The notes under the pieces are model-generated. The model searched no databases and was not told where the DNA came from. It saw only the letters and a list, made by a program, of their open reading frames with translations. This document shows positions 1-7,758 of a stretch of 64,000 bases of DNA, in pieces (the stretch's first letter is position 1; every line of letters begins with the position of its first letter). The stretch lies in the NCBI GenBank assembly GCA_003452935.1, contig DMMY01000012.1, positions 119,931 to 183,930 of the forward strand, in the 5' to 3' direction. This DNA comes from Elusimicrobiota bacterium. GTDB taxonomy: Bacteria > Elusimicrobiota > Elusimicrobia > UBA1565 > UBA9628. Both the position numbers and the translations under genes were made by a program.

Positions 1-1130
1 CGGCCCGCGTGCGCAAGCTCTTCAAGCAGGCCCGGCAGTACGCCCGGGCTTACGGCGCCTGCATCATATTCATCGACGAGCTCGAGGTGGTGGGCAAACA
101 GCGCGTGTTCATGGACGCCTTCGGCGGCTCCTCCGAGTCCAACAGCACCTTGAACCAGCTTCTCGTCGAGATGGACGGCCTGCACGACGACGCCGCCCAT
201 ATCGTGGTCATGGGCGCCATGAACGCGCGGGAAGACGTCCTGGACCCGGCCCTGCTGCGTCCCGGCCGCTTCGACCGCACCATCACCATCGGCCGGCCCA
301 ACCTGGCCGAGCGCAAGGATATCTTCGAGCACTACGCCAAGAAGATACAGCTCGATCCGGCCGTGGACATGGCCCGCCTGGCGCGCAAGGCGGTCTACAA
401 GACTCCCGCGGAGATCGAGAACATTCTTAAGGAAGCCGCATTGATCTCGGTGCGCAACCGGCGGGATATGGTCAATTACAAGGACCTCTCCGAGGCTATC
501 GAACGCATAGAACTGGGGGTCGCCCACCGCCTCAGCATGACCCAAAAGGAGAGAGAGACCACGGCTTATCATGAGGCCGGTCATTTGCTCATGGTCTATC
601 TGACGCATCCCACCAACGACGTGTTCAAGGCCTCCATCGTGCAGCGCGGAGGCATCTTGGGCGTGGTTCATTCCATCCCCAGGGAGGAGCTTTACACTTC
701 CGACGGCCACACCCTGCGCGCCCACATCCGCGTGGCTTTGGGCGGTTATGCCGCGGAAAAGCTCAAGTACGGGGTCACGAGCAACGGCGTCTCCTCTGAT
801 TTCGAGAACGCCATGCAGATCGCGCATACCATGATCTGGTCTTACGGCATGGGCGGCTTCGTCGGGGACTTCACCGTGATCCCCCACCACCAGCTTTCCG
901 AAAGCCTCAAGGAAAAGCTCAATATGGAGACCAATAATCTGCTCCAGAGCTGCATCAAGGAAGTCGAGGAAACCTTGAGACGCGAGATGCATATACTCGA
1001 TCGTTTCGCCCAGGAACTCGTCAAGCGCGACGAGCTCGACTACGATGAAATCGTGAGTATTTTCCAGGAATACGGAAAGCCGCCCAAGTCCATCCCCTTG
1101 CCCGCGGTTCGGACCGAAGTACCCGCCTAG
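1..1130 (+). CDS. ftsH: FtsH-type AAA+ zinc metalloprotease, 3' part
   Basis: The gene is open at the window edge; the reading frame continues to base 3, so the N-terminus, including the Walker A motif and any transmembrane segments, lies outside. What is present starts in the AAA+ core with Walker B (IIFIDELE), the second region of homology (DPALLRPGRFDR), the lid domain and the M41 peptidase domain with the zinc motif HEAGH (bases 570-584) and the distal Asp ligand in SSDFENA. All peptidase residues look intact. Family knowledge: FtsH is a membrane-anchored hexamer that extracts and degrades membrane and short-lived proteins. The sequence is divergent from housekeeping FtsH (IDELE instead of IDEID, an insertion-type sensor loop), so it may be a paralogue dedicated to the membrane-protein array that follows. 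A terminator-like hairpin and a new promoter separate it from that array. Confidence 0.93.
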   Translation, partial: ARVRKLFKQARQYARAYGACIIFIDELEVVGKQRVFMDAFGGSSESNSTLNQLLVEMDGLHDDAAHIVVMGAMNAREDVLDPALLRPGRFDRTITIGRPNLAERKDIFEHYAKKIQLDPAVDMARLARKAVYKTPAEIENILKEAALISVRNRRDMVNYKDLSEAIERIELGVAHRLSMTQKERETTAYHEAGHLLMVYLTHPTNDVFKASIVQRGGILGVVHSIPREELYTSDGHTLRAHIRVALGGYAAEKLKYGVTSNGVSSDFENAMQIAHTMIWSYGMGGFVGDFTVIPHHQLSESLKEKLNMETNNLLQSCIKEVEETLRREMHILDRFAQELVKRDELDYDEIVSIFQEYGKPPKSIPLPAVRTEVPA

Positions 1131-1162
1131 GCCGAAGAGCAGCAGACAACCTGTTTGAAATC

Positions 1163-1190
1163 GGGGATTTCATGTCCTGTCCCCTTTTTT
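1163..1190 (+). terminator. Rho-independent terminator candidate after ftsH
   Basis: GGGGA (1163-1167) pairs with TCCCC (1180-1184) across a 12-base loop and is followed directly by six T (1185-1190). An overlapping smaller hairpin (GAAATC/GATTTC) precedes it. It sits about 30 bases after the ftsH stop codon and before the next promoter, as expected for a terminator. The stem is short. Confidence 0.5.
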
Positions 1191-1227
1191 CGGATCGGTA
1201 AAAATAGAGTAAGGAAAACGCTTTCTC

Positions 1228-1256
1228 TTGACAAATATGGGGCTGAGGGCTAAACT
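1228..1256 (+). promoter_or_regulatory. Sigma-70 promoter of the membrane-protein array
   Basis: TTGACA (1228-1233) and TAAACT (1251-1256) are separated by exactly 17 bases. The predicted transcript starts near 1263 and gives a leader of about 26 bases to the ATG at 1289. This should drive the closely spaced genes at 1289, 2358, 3852 and 5466. Confidence 0.8.
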
Positions 1257-1288
1257 GACCGTGCCGGGTTCCCTAATAGTGGTGGGTT

Positions 1289-2383
1289 ATGAGCACGGTC
1301 ACGATTAAAAAAGACAACGACCCATTCAAGAAATACTGGTGGGCCATTCTGGCTGCCTTTGCCGCGGTGGGGGGCTGGGTGTGCATGCCCTTGATGGACT
1401 CGTCCGTAGGCAGCGGGGTCGCGATTCGCGAGGGAGGGCTTAAGTCCGCGGAGCAAAGCCTCGACTCCGTGGCTAATCCCAGCGGCGCTCCGGGGCAGGC
1501 CGTGGACCTTGCCATGCAGGGCTCCGGGGCTTATCGCAAGAAAAATAACGACGAGCCGGTCGTCTCTTCTCTTTATCAGGCGCCCGCCGATAATGCCGCG
1601 GCCGGCGCGCCTCTTTCGGCCGGGGGGACGACGGCATCGGCTTCCTTCGCCGCGGCGCTCAAGGAGGTGAGCAAGAAGACGGATCCTGGCGGCTGGGGCG
1701 GGGCCGCGGTGCACAGGGCTTTCATACCCCCCAAGGGCAATTTCGGCGGACTTTCCGGGCTGGGCAGCGGCGGCAGCGGCAGCAGCGGCGCTGCTCTTTC
1801 CGTGGGCGCTTTCGGGACCGCCAAGCCCAACACCGGCCTCATTGCCGCGCGCGGCTTGGGCGCCATGGAGCCGGCAACGGGCGCCAGGAGCGGCAGCATC
1901 ATAAGCTCGTTGCGCGCGGCCCAGGCGCAGGGCGCGGCCGCGGCCAATCAAAGGAGCGGCGACGCCGCCAAAGCCATGGCCGCGGCGAGCTTCGACGGCC
2001 GGGGCGCGGGTTCCTCCATTTCCGGCGGCCAGGGCCAGTCCGTGGACGGCGCTTACGTCCGTTTCGACGCCGTGCCCATGAATCTCAAGGTCAATGACCC
2101 GAACCTCAACAGCTACAAGTACGAGGGGCCGGCCGAGGCGGTCGCCGAGACGGACACCAGCGCCGAGACCAAGCGCCAGCTCGCCATCATGCTGGCCGGC
2201 GTCCTCGTGGGGGGCATCGTCGGGGGGACGGCCGGCAATATGATTTCCATGGCCATGATGATGTACAGCGCCACGCAGGGACGCAGCACCAACAGCGGCA
2301 GCAACGTCACGGGACAGACAACGAATAAGACCTCGTTCGTGCCGTCAAGGAGGCAGTATGGACCAGCAGTCCGATATGCCTAA
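1289..2383 (+). CDS. Modular Gly/Ala-rich membrane protein, array member 1
   Basis: No family recognised. The 364 residues show a short basic N-terminus, one membrane segment (about 15-34), a long Gly/Ser/Ala-rich stretch and a second hydrophobic segment (about 297-326) followed by a polar basic tail. Around residues 150-250 it carries a module also found in the next genes: a (K/N)FGxLS motif, an Arg-rich segment, and an aromatic-acidic-Gly end (SFDG). Topology by the positive-inside rule suggests that the low-complexity part is outside the cytoplasm. It is the first gene behind a strong promoter and overlaps the next gene by 26 bases, so the two are co-translated. It lacks the polytopic C-terminal domain of array members 2 to 4. 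Function unknown; a structural or scaffolding envelope role is only an inference. Confidence 0.85.
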   Translation: MSTVTIKKDNDPFKKYWWAILAAFAAVGGWVCMPLMDSSVGSGVAIREGGLKSAEQSLDSVANPSGAPGQAVDLAMQGSGAYRKKNNDEPVVSSLYQAPADNAAAGAPLSAGGTTASASFAAALKEVSKKTDPGGWGGAAVHRAFIPPKGNFGGLSGLGSGGSGSSGAALSVGAFGTAKPNTGLIAARGLGAMEPATGARSGSIISSLRAAQAQGAAAANQRSGDAAKAMAAASFDGRGAGSSISGGQGQSVDGAYVRFDAVPMNLKVNDPNLNSYKYEGPAEAVAETDTSAETKRQLAIMLAGVLVGGIVGGTAGNMISMAMMMYSATQGRSTNSGSNVTGQTTNKTSFVPSRRQYGPAVRYA

Positions 2384-3842
2384 GATCAATCCCGACGTCA
2401 ATCGGGAGGAGGAGAAGGAGGAGGAGCGCAAGCCCGGCTTTTTGGCCGGCCTTTTCTCCAGGATCGGGGCAAGGTCCGGGGGATGGGGCGGCTCGGCCGG
2501 CGCGGGCTTGAGCGGCGGCCTGCTCGCGACCAAAGCCGGCATCATCGGCTTGGTTCTTGTGGGGACCACGGTCGCCGGCTCCATCGGAGTGGTGGGCTAC
2601 AAGCTCTTCGGCCCGACGGCCGCGGATCGCGCGGACGCGGATTTCTCGTCCATTTTTTCGGTCAAGCCGAGATCCGGGCAGGCCGCCTCCGACGAGGGCG
2701 CGAACTCGGTCTCCGCCGATGGCGCCTCCCAATCCCTGAGCTACCTGGCGCAAGCCAATGCCCGCCAAGGCGACGGTTCCGGGGATGGGGCCGCGGCTCC
2801 TGGCGCGGCCCCTGCTTCGGGTGATTCCTCCGCGGCTGCCTCGGGCGCGCCCTTCAAGAATGACAACGCGCCCGGCCAGGGTCCGGCCGCGAAACTGAAA
2901 ACCGACAAGAAGTTCGGTGAGCTTTCCAAAGGCTTCGGCGCGGGCGGCGGATCCGGCACCAGCGCATCCGCGCCGGCCGTTGGCGCGGGGGCCTTGCTGG
3001 CCAATGCCAAGGGAGGAAATCTGGGCTCGTTTGCCAATGCCGCCCGGCCCACGGCCGCGGGCAGGGCTCTGCGGGGCATGTCGGCGAGCCGCAACTTAAG
3101 CGCCTACAAGCAGCTGGGCAATGTCATGCGCGACCAGCGCGGAGCCAGCAGCAGTCAGGCCGCGGGGCGCACTTACGACGGGAATTCCCAGGCCGCCTCG
3201 ACTACGGGGGGGGATCCGGGGACGATCGGCGGAGGAACCGGCGCGTCCGGAACCTCGGCGGACGCGTCTCCGACTGTCACCCCAACGTCGGCCAATGCGA
3301 CTTCGACTACGATGCCGTCGGTGACCGGAGTCAACGTCACGCCCTGGCAGGGCGCCATCAACACGTCGCTCATGATGGTTGTCGCCGCCATCACCCTGCT
3401 CTTCCTTGCCGATAAGGTCGGCAAGATGACGAATCTTGGTCCCTATGCGAAATGGCTGGCCATGGCCTTGGCCGGCATTGCCGCGCTGTTGGGCTTGGCG
3501 GTCATAGCTTTCGGCGCCATAATCGGCGGCGGCAAGTTCGGACAGGTATTGCAGGGGCAGATATTGACCTTGGCCGGCGGCTTCGTTACGGCCACGGCGG
3601 GCTTGGCGATCTATGGATTGGCGAACACGGGCGCTCTTTCCGGAGGGGTCTTGACCTTGATGTACGCGTGCGGCGGCGCGGCCCTGGCCGCTTGCGCCTG
3701 GGCTTATATGTCCACGCCGAAGAAGTATTCGTCGGGTTATTTCAAGGACGGCCAGCCGCCGGATTGGGACCATAAATACGAGGCCGCCCAGGTCGTTGAA
3801 CCGGCCTCGGACTCAGCGCTGCGCCGTTATCTCACGTCGTAG
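2358..3842 (+). CDS. Modular membrane protein with NVTPWQG domain, array member 2
   Basis: No known family. The 494 residues comprise an acidic/basic N-terminus, a membrane segment (about 60-80) ending in YKLFG, a Gly/Ala/Ser-rich extracytoplasmic part with the shared module (KFGELSKGFG near residue 195, Arg-rich segment, then TYDGN), and a C-terminal domain that opens with NVTPWQG (326-332) and has about four membrane segments (about 338-455) before a polar tail. NVTPWQG recurs in array member 4, and the YKLFG ending resembles YRLFG there, so these are paralogues. The start has a strong AAGGAGG (2347-2353) inside the preceding gene, which supports it despite the overlap. Confidence 0.87.
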   Translation: MDQQSDMPKINPDVNREEEKEEERKPGFLAGLFSRIGARSGGWGGSAGAGLSGGLLATKAGIIGLVLVGTTVAGSIGVVGYKLFGPTAADRADADFSSIFSVKPRSGQAASDEGANSVSADGASQSLSYLAQANARQGDGSGDGAAAPGAAPASGDSSAAASGAPFKNDNAPGQGPAAKLKTDKKFGELSKGFGAGGGSGTSASAPAVGAGALLANAKGGNLGSFANAARPTAAGRALRGMSASRNLSAYKQLGNVMRDQRGASSSQAAGRTYDGNSQAASTTGGDPGTIGGGTGASGTSADASPTVTPTSANATSTTMPSVTGVNVTPWQGAINTSLMMVVAAITLLFLADKVGKMTNLGPYAKWLAMALAGIAALLGLAVIAFGAIIGGGKFGQVLQGQILTLAGGFVTATAGLAIYGLANTGALSGGVLTLMYACGGAALAACAWAYMSTPKKYSSGYFKDGQPPDWDHKYEAAQVVEPASDSALRRYLTS

Positions 3843-3851
3843 GAGAATCCC

Positions 3852-5450
3852 ATGGACACTGACAAAAAACCTATGACGGATGATTCGCAAGTCCCCCATT
3901 TCAAGCTGGCCAAGGTCGGAGAGAAGCGCCGCAAAGGCGCTGGCCTGCCTTTTTTTAATTGGGGCAAAGGCGGCGCCAGGGGCGGGTTCGGAATCGGCGG
4001 CTCCGGGGGCTCCGGAGCGGCCCGGGGCTTGCTCGGCGTCGGCGGTTCCGGCGGCACGGCCGGCGCTCTCGCGGGCCTAGGCGGAAAAATCGGGGTTTCC
4101 TTGCTCGTGTGCGCCTTGAGCGTGGGCGCTTACAGCGTGGGCAAGGTGCTGGCGCCGGACTCCAGCCGGTTCGAGGCCAAGAAAAAGCCCCAGCTTTTCG
4201 CCAAGGCCGAGAAAACCAAGTATGAGGGCGACCTGTCCAAACTCCCCGGAGACAGCCGGGCGTCTCCCAGCGGCCTGGGCATGGTCTCCGGCAGCCTCGA
4301 CGGCTTGACGCCCGAGGAACGCGCGGCCAGGGCCAAGGCCGAGGAGGAGAAACGCAAGGCTGAAGCCGAGGCCGCGGCCAAGGCCGAGGCCGACGCCGGC
4401 AAGGAGCAGCCCAGTCCGGCCGGAGCGCCCGTGGACCCGGCGGCGTTGGCCGCGGCGGCGGCCGGGGCGGGCAAGACTCCGGGAGCGGAGCCAGGCGGAC
4501 TGGGCAGGAAGTTCGGGATGCTCAGCAACAGCTTCGGCTCGGGGCTCGCCGGAGGCGCGGGGCTTTCCGGAGGCGTCAACCGCGGCTTTGACGCGCCCAA
4601 GTTCAAGGCGGATCCGGGAAAAATGCTCGCTTTCAGCAGCAAGAGTCCCACGACGGGCCGTACCAAGAGCCGCGCCGTCAACGTCGGACGCAGCAGCGGC
4701 AAGGGCTTGGCCCGCAGGCAGCTCGATAACGCGCACAGTCTTTCCAACCAGGCCCGGCAAGGCCAGTCCGAATCGCGAGCCGCTTATGCCAGCGCGCCTT
4801 TCGACAATAATCCCGCCATCGGCAGCGCCATCACCGGCGGCGGCGCGGGCACGGGTTCCAATCCCATCGGGACAAGCGGCGGGGGGTTTACGCCTAACCC
4901 CGTGAGCGGCGGCGGATACACCTCGGACGCGACGGACACGACGACGGATATGGGGATGGACGACTGCGACGCGCTGTTTCCGGACGGGGGCTACATCAAC
5001 TCTCCGTCCGGAGGCTGCGTCAAGTCGGAGGCCGGGCACAGCGTTGATCCCACCGATCCCTACGTCGCGATGCTCAAAATATTGCTTATCATCGCCACGG
5101 TGCTTTCCGCTTTCCAGCTGATCATCGCGCGTTCCTCTTGGGGAATCGCGGAAGCGGTGCGGGTGGCCATATGGAATGCCCTGGGATACGCACTCTCCGC
5201 CGTTGGCGCCATCATCGGCGTGTTGGGTCTGGTCTGCGCCGCCATGGGCAGGCCGGTCGAGGGCAGCATATTCGCCGTGGTGGGGGGGCTCATTTGCGGG
5301 CTCGCATGGGTCGGGGCCAGCGGGGCGGGAACGATGGCGTCGTATGCGGCGATGAACGTCATTACCGGATTGATGGGGCTGGGGGGCAGCGTCTTCGCCA
5401 ACAGCACCGGATCGCGGACCTATAACACGGACACGCAGTCTTGGGAATGA
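3852..5450 (+). CDS. Modular membrane protein, array member 3
   Basis: No known family. The 532 residues have a basic N-terminus with a Gly-rich run, a membrane segment (about 80-98), an Ala/Glu/Lys-rich helical stretch (about 145-185), the shared module (KFGMLSNSFG, Arg-rich segment, then PFDNN) and a C-terminal hydrophobic domain of four to five segments (about 404-515). Just before that domain lies a Cys pair 16 residues apart (near DDCDALF and SGGCV), compatible with a disulfide outside the cytoplasm. The NVTPWQG motif is replaced by a loosely similar VDPTDPY. GGAG (3842-3845) precedes the ATG and the gene starts 9 bases after member 2, so it is in the same operon. Confidence 0.87.
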   Translation: MDTDKKPMTDDSQVPHFKLAKVGEKRRKGAGLPFFNWGKGGARGGFGIGGSGGSGAARGLLGVGGSGGTAGALAGLGGKIGVSLLVCALSVGAYSVGKVLAPDSSRFEAKKKPQLFAKAEKTKYEGDLSKLPGDSRASPSGLGMVSGSLDGLTPEERAARAKAEEEKRKAEAEAAAKAEADAGKEQPSPAGAPVDPAALAAAAAGAGKTPGAEPGGLGRKFGMLSNSFGSGLAGGAGLSGGVNRGFDAPKFKADPGKMLAFSSKSPTTGRTKSRAVNVGRSSGKGLARRQLDNAHSLSNQARQGQSESRAAYASAPFDNNPAIGSAITGGGAGTGSNPIGTSGGGFTPNPVSGGGYTSDATDTTTDMGMDDCDALFPDGGYINSPSGGCVKSEAGHSVDPTDPYVAMLKILLIIATVLSAFQLIIARSSWGIAEAVRVAIWNALGYALSAVGAIIGVLGLVCAAMGRPVEGSIFAVVGGLICGLAWVGASGAGTMASYAAMNVITGLMGLGGSVFANSTGSRTYNTDTQSWE

Positions 5451-5465
5451 TTCGTAGGGGACCAT

Positions 5466-7115
5466 ATGGCAGACAACGAAGACTTCGATCTTCCGGACCA
5501 GGACATTCCGGCCGTTGACATCCCGAATCTTAAGAAGAAGGAAAAGGAGCGCAAGAAGGCCGGGGCCGCCTGGAGCTCGGGCGCGCCCAAAGGTCCCTCT
5601 TTCACCGGAGCCGCCGGCGGCGCGGGGCGGGCGGGCGCCGGCGTGGCCAGGTCGGCGGCGAGCGCGGGACGGGCCGGCGCCGGAGAGGCCGCTGCCGGGG
5701 CCGGGGAAGCCGCGGTCGGCGCGGGAACCGGGACCGCCTTCGGGGCCGGAGCGGGCGCGGAGGCGGGCTTTTTCGCGCAGCTTTTCGCCCGGGCCGGCGC
5801 CATTTTTTCCAGCCTGACTTCAACCTTGCCGGGCAAGGCCGCGGTTCTGGCCGCCGCGGCCCTGCTGATCGGCGCTGTCGCCGTCGGAGTCTACAGGCTC
5901 TTCGGCGCGCATGGCGACGCGTCTGCGGGCATGCCTGATCTGGGGGCTTTGAGTTCCACCATCCAGGTCGGCAACGACTCGGATTCGGGCGCGCTCGATT
6001 ACGCGGCCGGAGCGGGAAAAGGCCTGATCAATTGGGGAAACACGGAAACGGGCTTAGGGCCCAAGACCGAGGACGGTCCTCAAACAGGCAAAGGCCCCCG
6101 GACTCCGGACGAAGACGCGGGCAAGAAAGACGGCGTCCAGACCGCGCAAGAAGGAATGCTTCGGGACAGGATGGCGCGTGATTTAAGCGGCAGCAGGCTC
6201 AGCAGCAGCCTGGGGGGCGCCTTCGGCGCGAGCAATATCTTCACCGGCGGCCCCACCGCCCGTTTCGGCCCGACCGTGGGCCAGGGCGGCAAGGGCGGGA
6301 ACCTGAGCAAGTTCAGCCCTACGCCCTCGAAGCTCGGACAGCGAGGCGTATTGTCCAAGGCGCGCAGCAGGGCCAGCGCCAACATGAGGCTGCGCGGAAT
6401 AAGGGCCAACAAGCCCTTGGCCCAACTGCGTTCCATGACTCCTTATAACGCCCAAATGCGCGACGGAGGAACCAGCGCCTCGGAGATCAACTCGGCCGCG
6501 GCTTCGACCCAGTTCGAGGGCACGCAAACGCAAGGCGGCGCGGCGCCGGCCGCGCCTGTCGGCGTATCTGACGGCTCCCCTGGCGCGGGCGCGGGCACCG
6601 GCGCGAGCACGGGCGCGGGAGATGGAACGGGCGGGAGCAATCCGACTACTTACACGCCCACCATCGAACAATGCGGGGACGACCAGTACTGGAACGGCAC
6701 GGCCTGCACGAGCCTGTCCGTCTCCGGCATGAACGTCACCCCGTGGCAGGGCATGGTGGATACGACCAAGACCCTGGTTTCCATCGCGGCCATGCTCCTG
6801 GTGATCGCCGGCGTGCTGATCCTGTTGGGCCGCGCCTTGATGGGCTTTTTTGGAATCGGCGCCATCTTGATCGCCATCGGCATGGTCATCGCCGGCATCG
6901 CCGCGATGCTGGGCGCCGTCTGCCTTATGCTGGGCGCCATGATCAATATGCAGGGCGGCTCTCCGCAAGGAAATATCTCCATGATCGCCGGCGGGGTCAT
7001 CATCGTGGCCGCGGCCGCGACCATGGCTTCGGGGGTTGCGGGCATAGTCATGGGGCTCGTCTTGTCCGCGATCGCAAGCATCGGCACATTGGTCGCCAGG
7101 GAGCTGGGGAAGTAG
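5466..7115 (+). CDS. Modular membrane protein with NVTPWQG domain, array member 4
   Basis: No known family. The 549 residues show a Lys/Arg-rich N-terminus, an Ala/Gly-rich run, a membrane segment (about 120-143) ending in YRLFG, the shared module (LSSSLGGAFG, an Arg-rich segment with SKARSRASANMRLRG, then TQFEG), a Cys-x10-Cys pair (YWNGTAC), and NVTPWQG (423-429) followed by about four membrane segments up to the C-terminus. It is the clearest paralogue of member 2. AGGGGA precedes the start and the spacing to member 3 is 15 bases. It is the last gene of the first transcription unit, since an opposite-strand gene follows. Confidence 0.87.
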   Translation: MADNEDFDLPDQDIPAVDIPNLKKKEKERKKAGAAWSSGAPKGPSFTGAAGGAGRAGAGVARSAASAGRAGAGEAAAGAGEAAVGAGTGTAFGAGAGAEAGFFAQLFARAGAIFSSLTSTLPGKAAVLAAAALLIGAVAVGVYRLFGAHGDASAGMPDLGALSSTIQVGNDSDSGALDYAAGAGKGLINWGNTETGLGPKTEDGPQTGKGPRTPDEDAGKKDGVQTAQEGMLRDRMARDLSGSRLSSSLGGAFGASNIFTGGPTARFGPTVGQGGKGGNLSKFSPTPSKLGQRGVLSKARSRASANMRLRGIRANKPLAQLRSMTPYNAQMRDGGTSASEINSAAASTQFEGTQTQGGAAPAAPVGVSDGSPGAGAGTGASTGAGDGTGGSNPTTYTPTIEQCGDDQYWNGTACTSLSVSGMNVTPWQGMVDTTKTLVSIAAMLLVIAGVLILLGRALMGFFGIGAILIAIGMVIAGIAAMLGAVCLMLGAMINMQGGSPQGNISMIAGGVIIVAAAATMASGVAGIVMGLVLSAIASIGTLVARELGK

Positions 7116-7134
7116 GGCGGGCTGCCGCGGCGGA

Positions 7135-7599
7135 CTATTTCTGGAGCGTGGTCTTGAGGCGGGCTAGAATCCTGGCCAGACCCGCGCGGGCCTTGTTCTC
7201 GAACGGGAGAATCCAGCACACGGCGCTTACGAGGGCGTCCTTGGGCTCGAAGACCAAGCGGGCGTGGACTTCCGTGGCCAAGGACGTCTTGGGAATGATG
7301 GTGAAAGTCAGGATGGCATCGTAGTGCGCGAGCCATTCGCGCATCCGGGCCGCGAGAACGATCTTCTGGGGAGGAAGCCATTCCGTGACCTTCCATTTGA
7401 CGATGGTGCCCCGGGACTCCTGGATGACGACCGCGTTGGGGCCGGGCATGCTGCCTTCCTCCAAGCGGAATTTATGCGTAAGGGTGCTGAACCAAAGAGG
7501 GGTTTTCCAGAGATATTCCCAGGTCTCGATGTCTGAGAGGTATTCCCATATCTTTTGCGGCGGCAAATCGATTTGGGCGGTGCTTTCAGCGGTCAGCAT
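7135..7599 (-). CDS. SRPBCC-family (START/polyketide-cyclase-like) protein
   Basis: The 154 residues fit the helix-grip fold of the SRPBCC superfamily in length and pattern: an N-terminal strand followed by PPQKIWEYLSDIETW, then alternating strands including EWLPPQKIVLAARM and a long C-terminal helix (LPFENKARAGLARILARLK). Members of this superfamily bind hydrophobic ligands or act as cyclases, lipid carriers or toxin-like proteins; no catalytic residue can be assigned here. There is no signal peptide. GGAG lies 7 bases before the ATG. It lies on the opposite strand inside the membrane-protein array, 19 bases from the end of member 4, and splits the array into two transcription units. Confidence 0.8.
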   Translation of the reverse strand: MLTAESTAQIDLPPQKIWEYLSDIETWEYLWKTPLWFSTLTHKFRLEEGSMPGPNAVVIQESRGTIVKWKVTEWLPPQKIVLAARMREWLAHYDAILTFTIIPKTSLATEVHARLVFEPKDALVSAVCWILPFENKARAGLARILARLKTTLQK

Positions 7600-7690
7600 G
7601 ATCGGGCTCCAAAGAATGTTATATCACACACGGGCATTAAAATCAATCCGGGAGGAAAAGTTTAAAATAGGTAAAAATGGCTTTTCACTA

Positions 7691-7719
7691 TTGACAATAT
7701 ATAGGTCGCGTACTACACT
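7691..7719 (+). promoter_or_regulatory. Sigma-70 promoter of the second half of the array
   Basis: TTGACA (7691-7696) and TACACT (7714-7719) are 17 bases apart. The predicted start is near 7726, giving a leader of about 33 bases with GGAG at 7751-7754 before the ATG at 7759. Confidence 0.8.
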
Positions 7720-7758
7720 ATCATCAAAATCAGACGGTGATTTTTAATCCGGAGAAAT

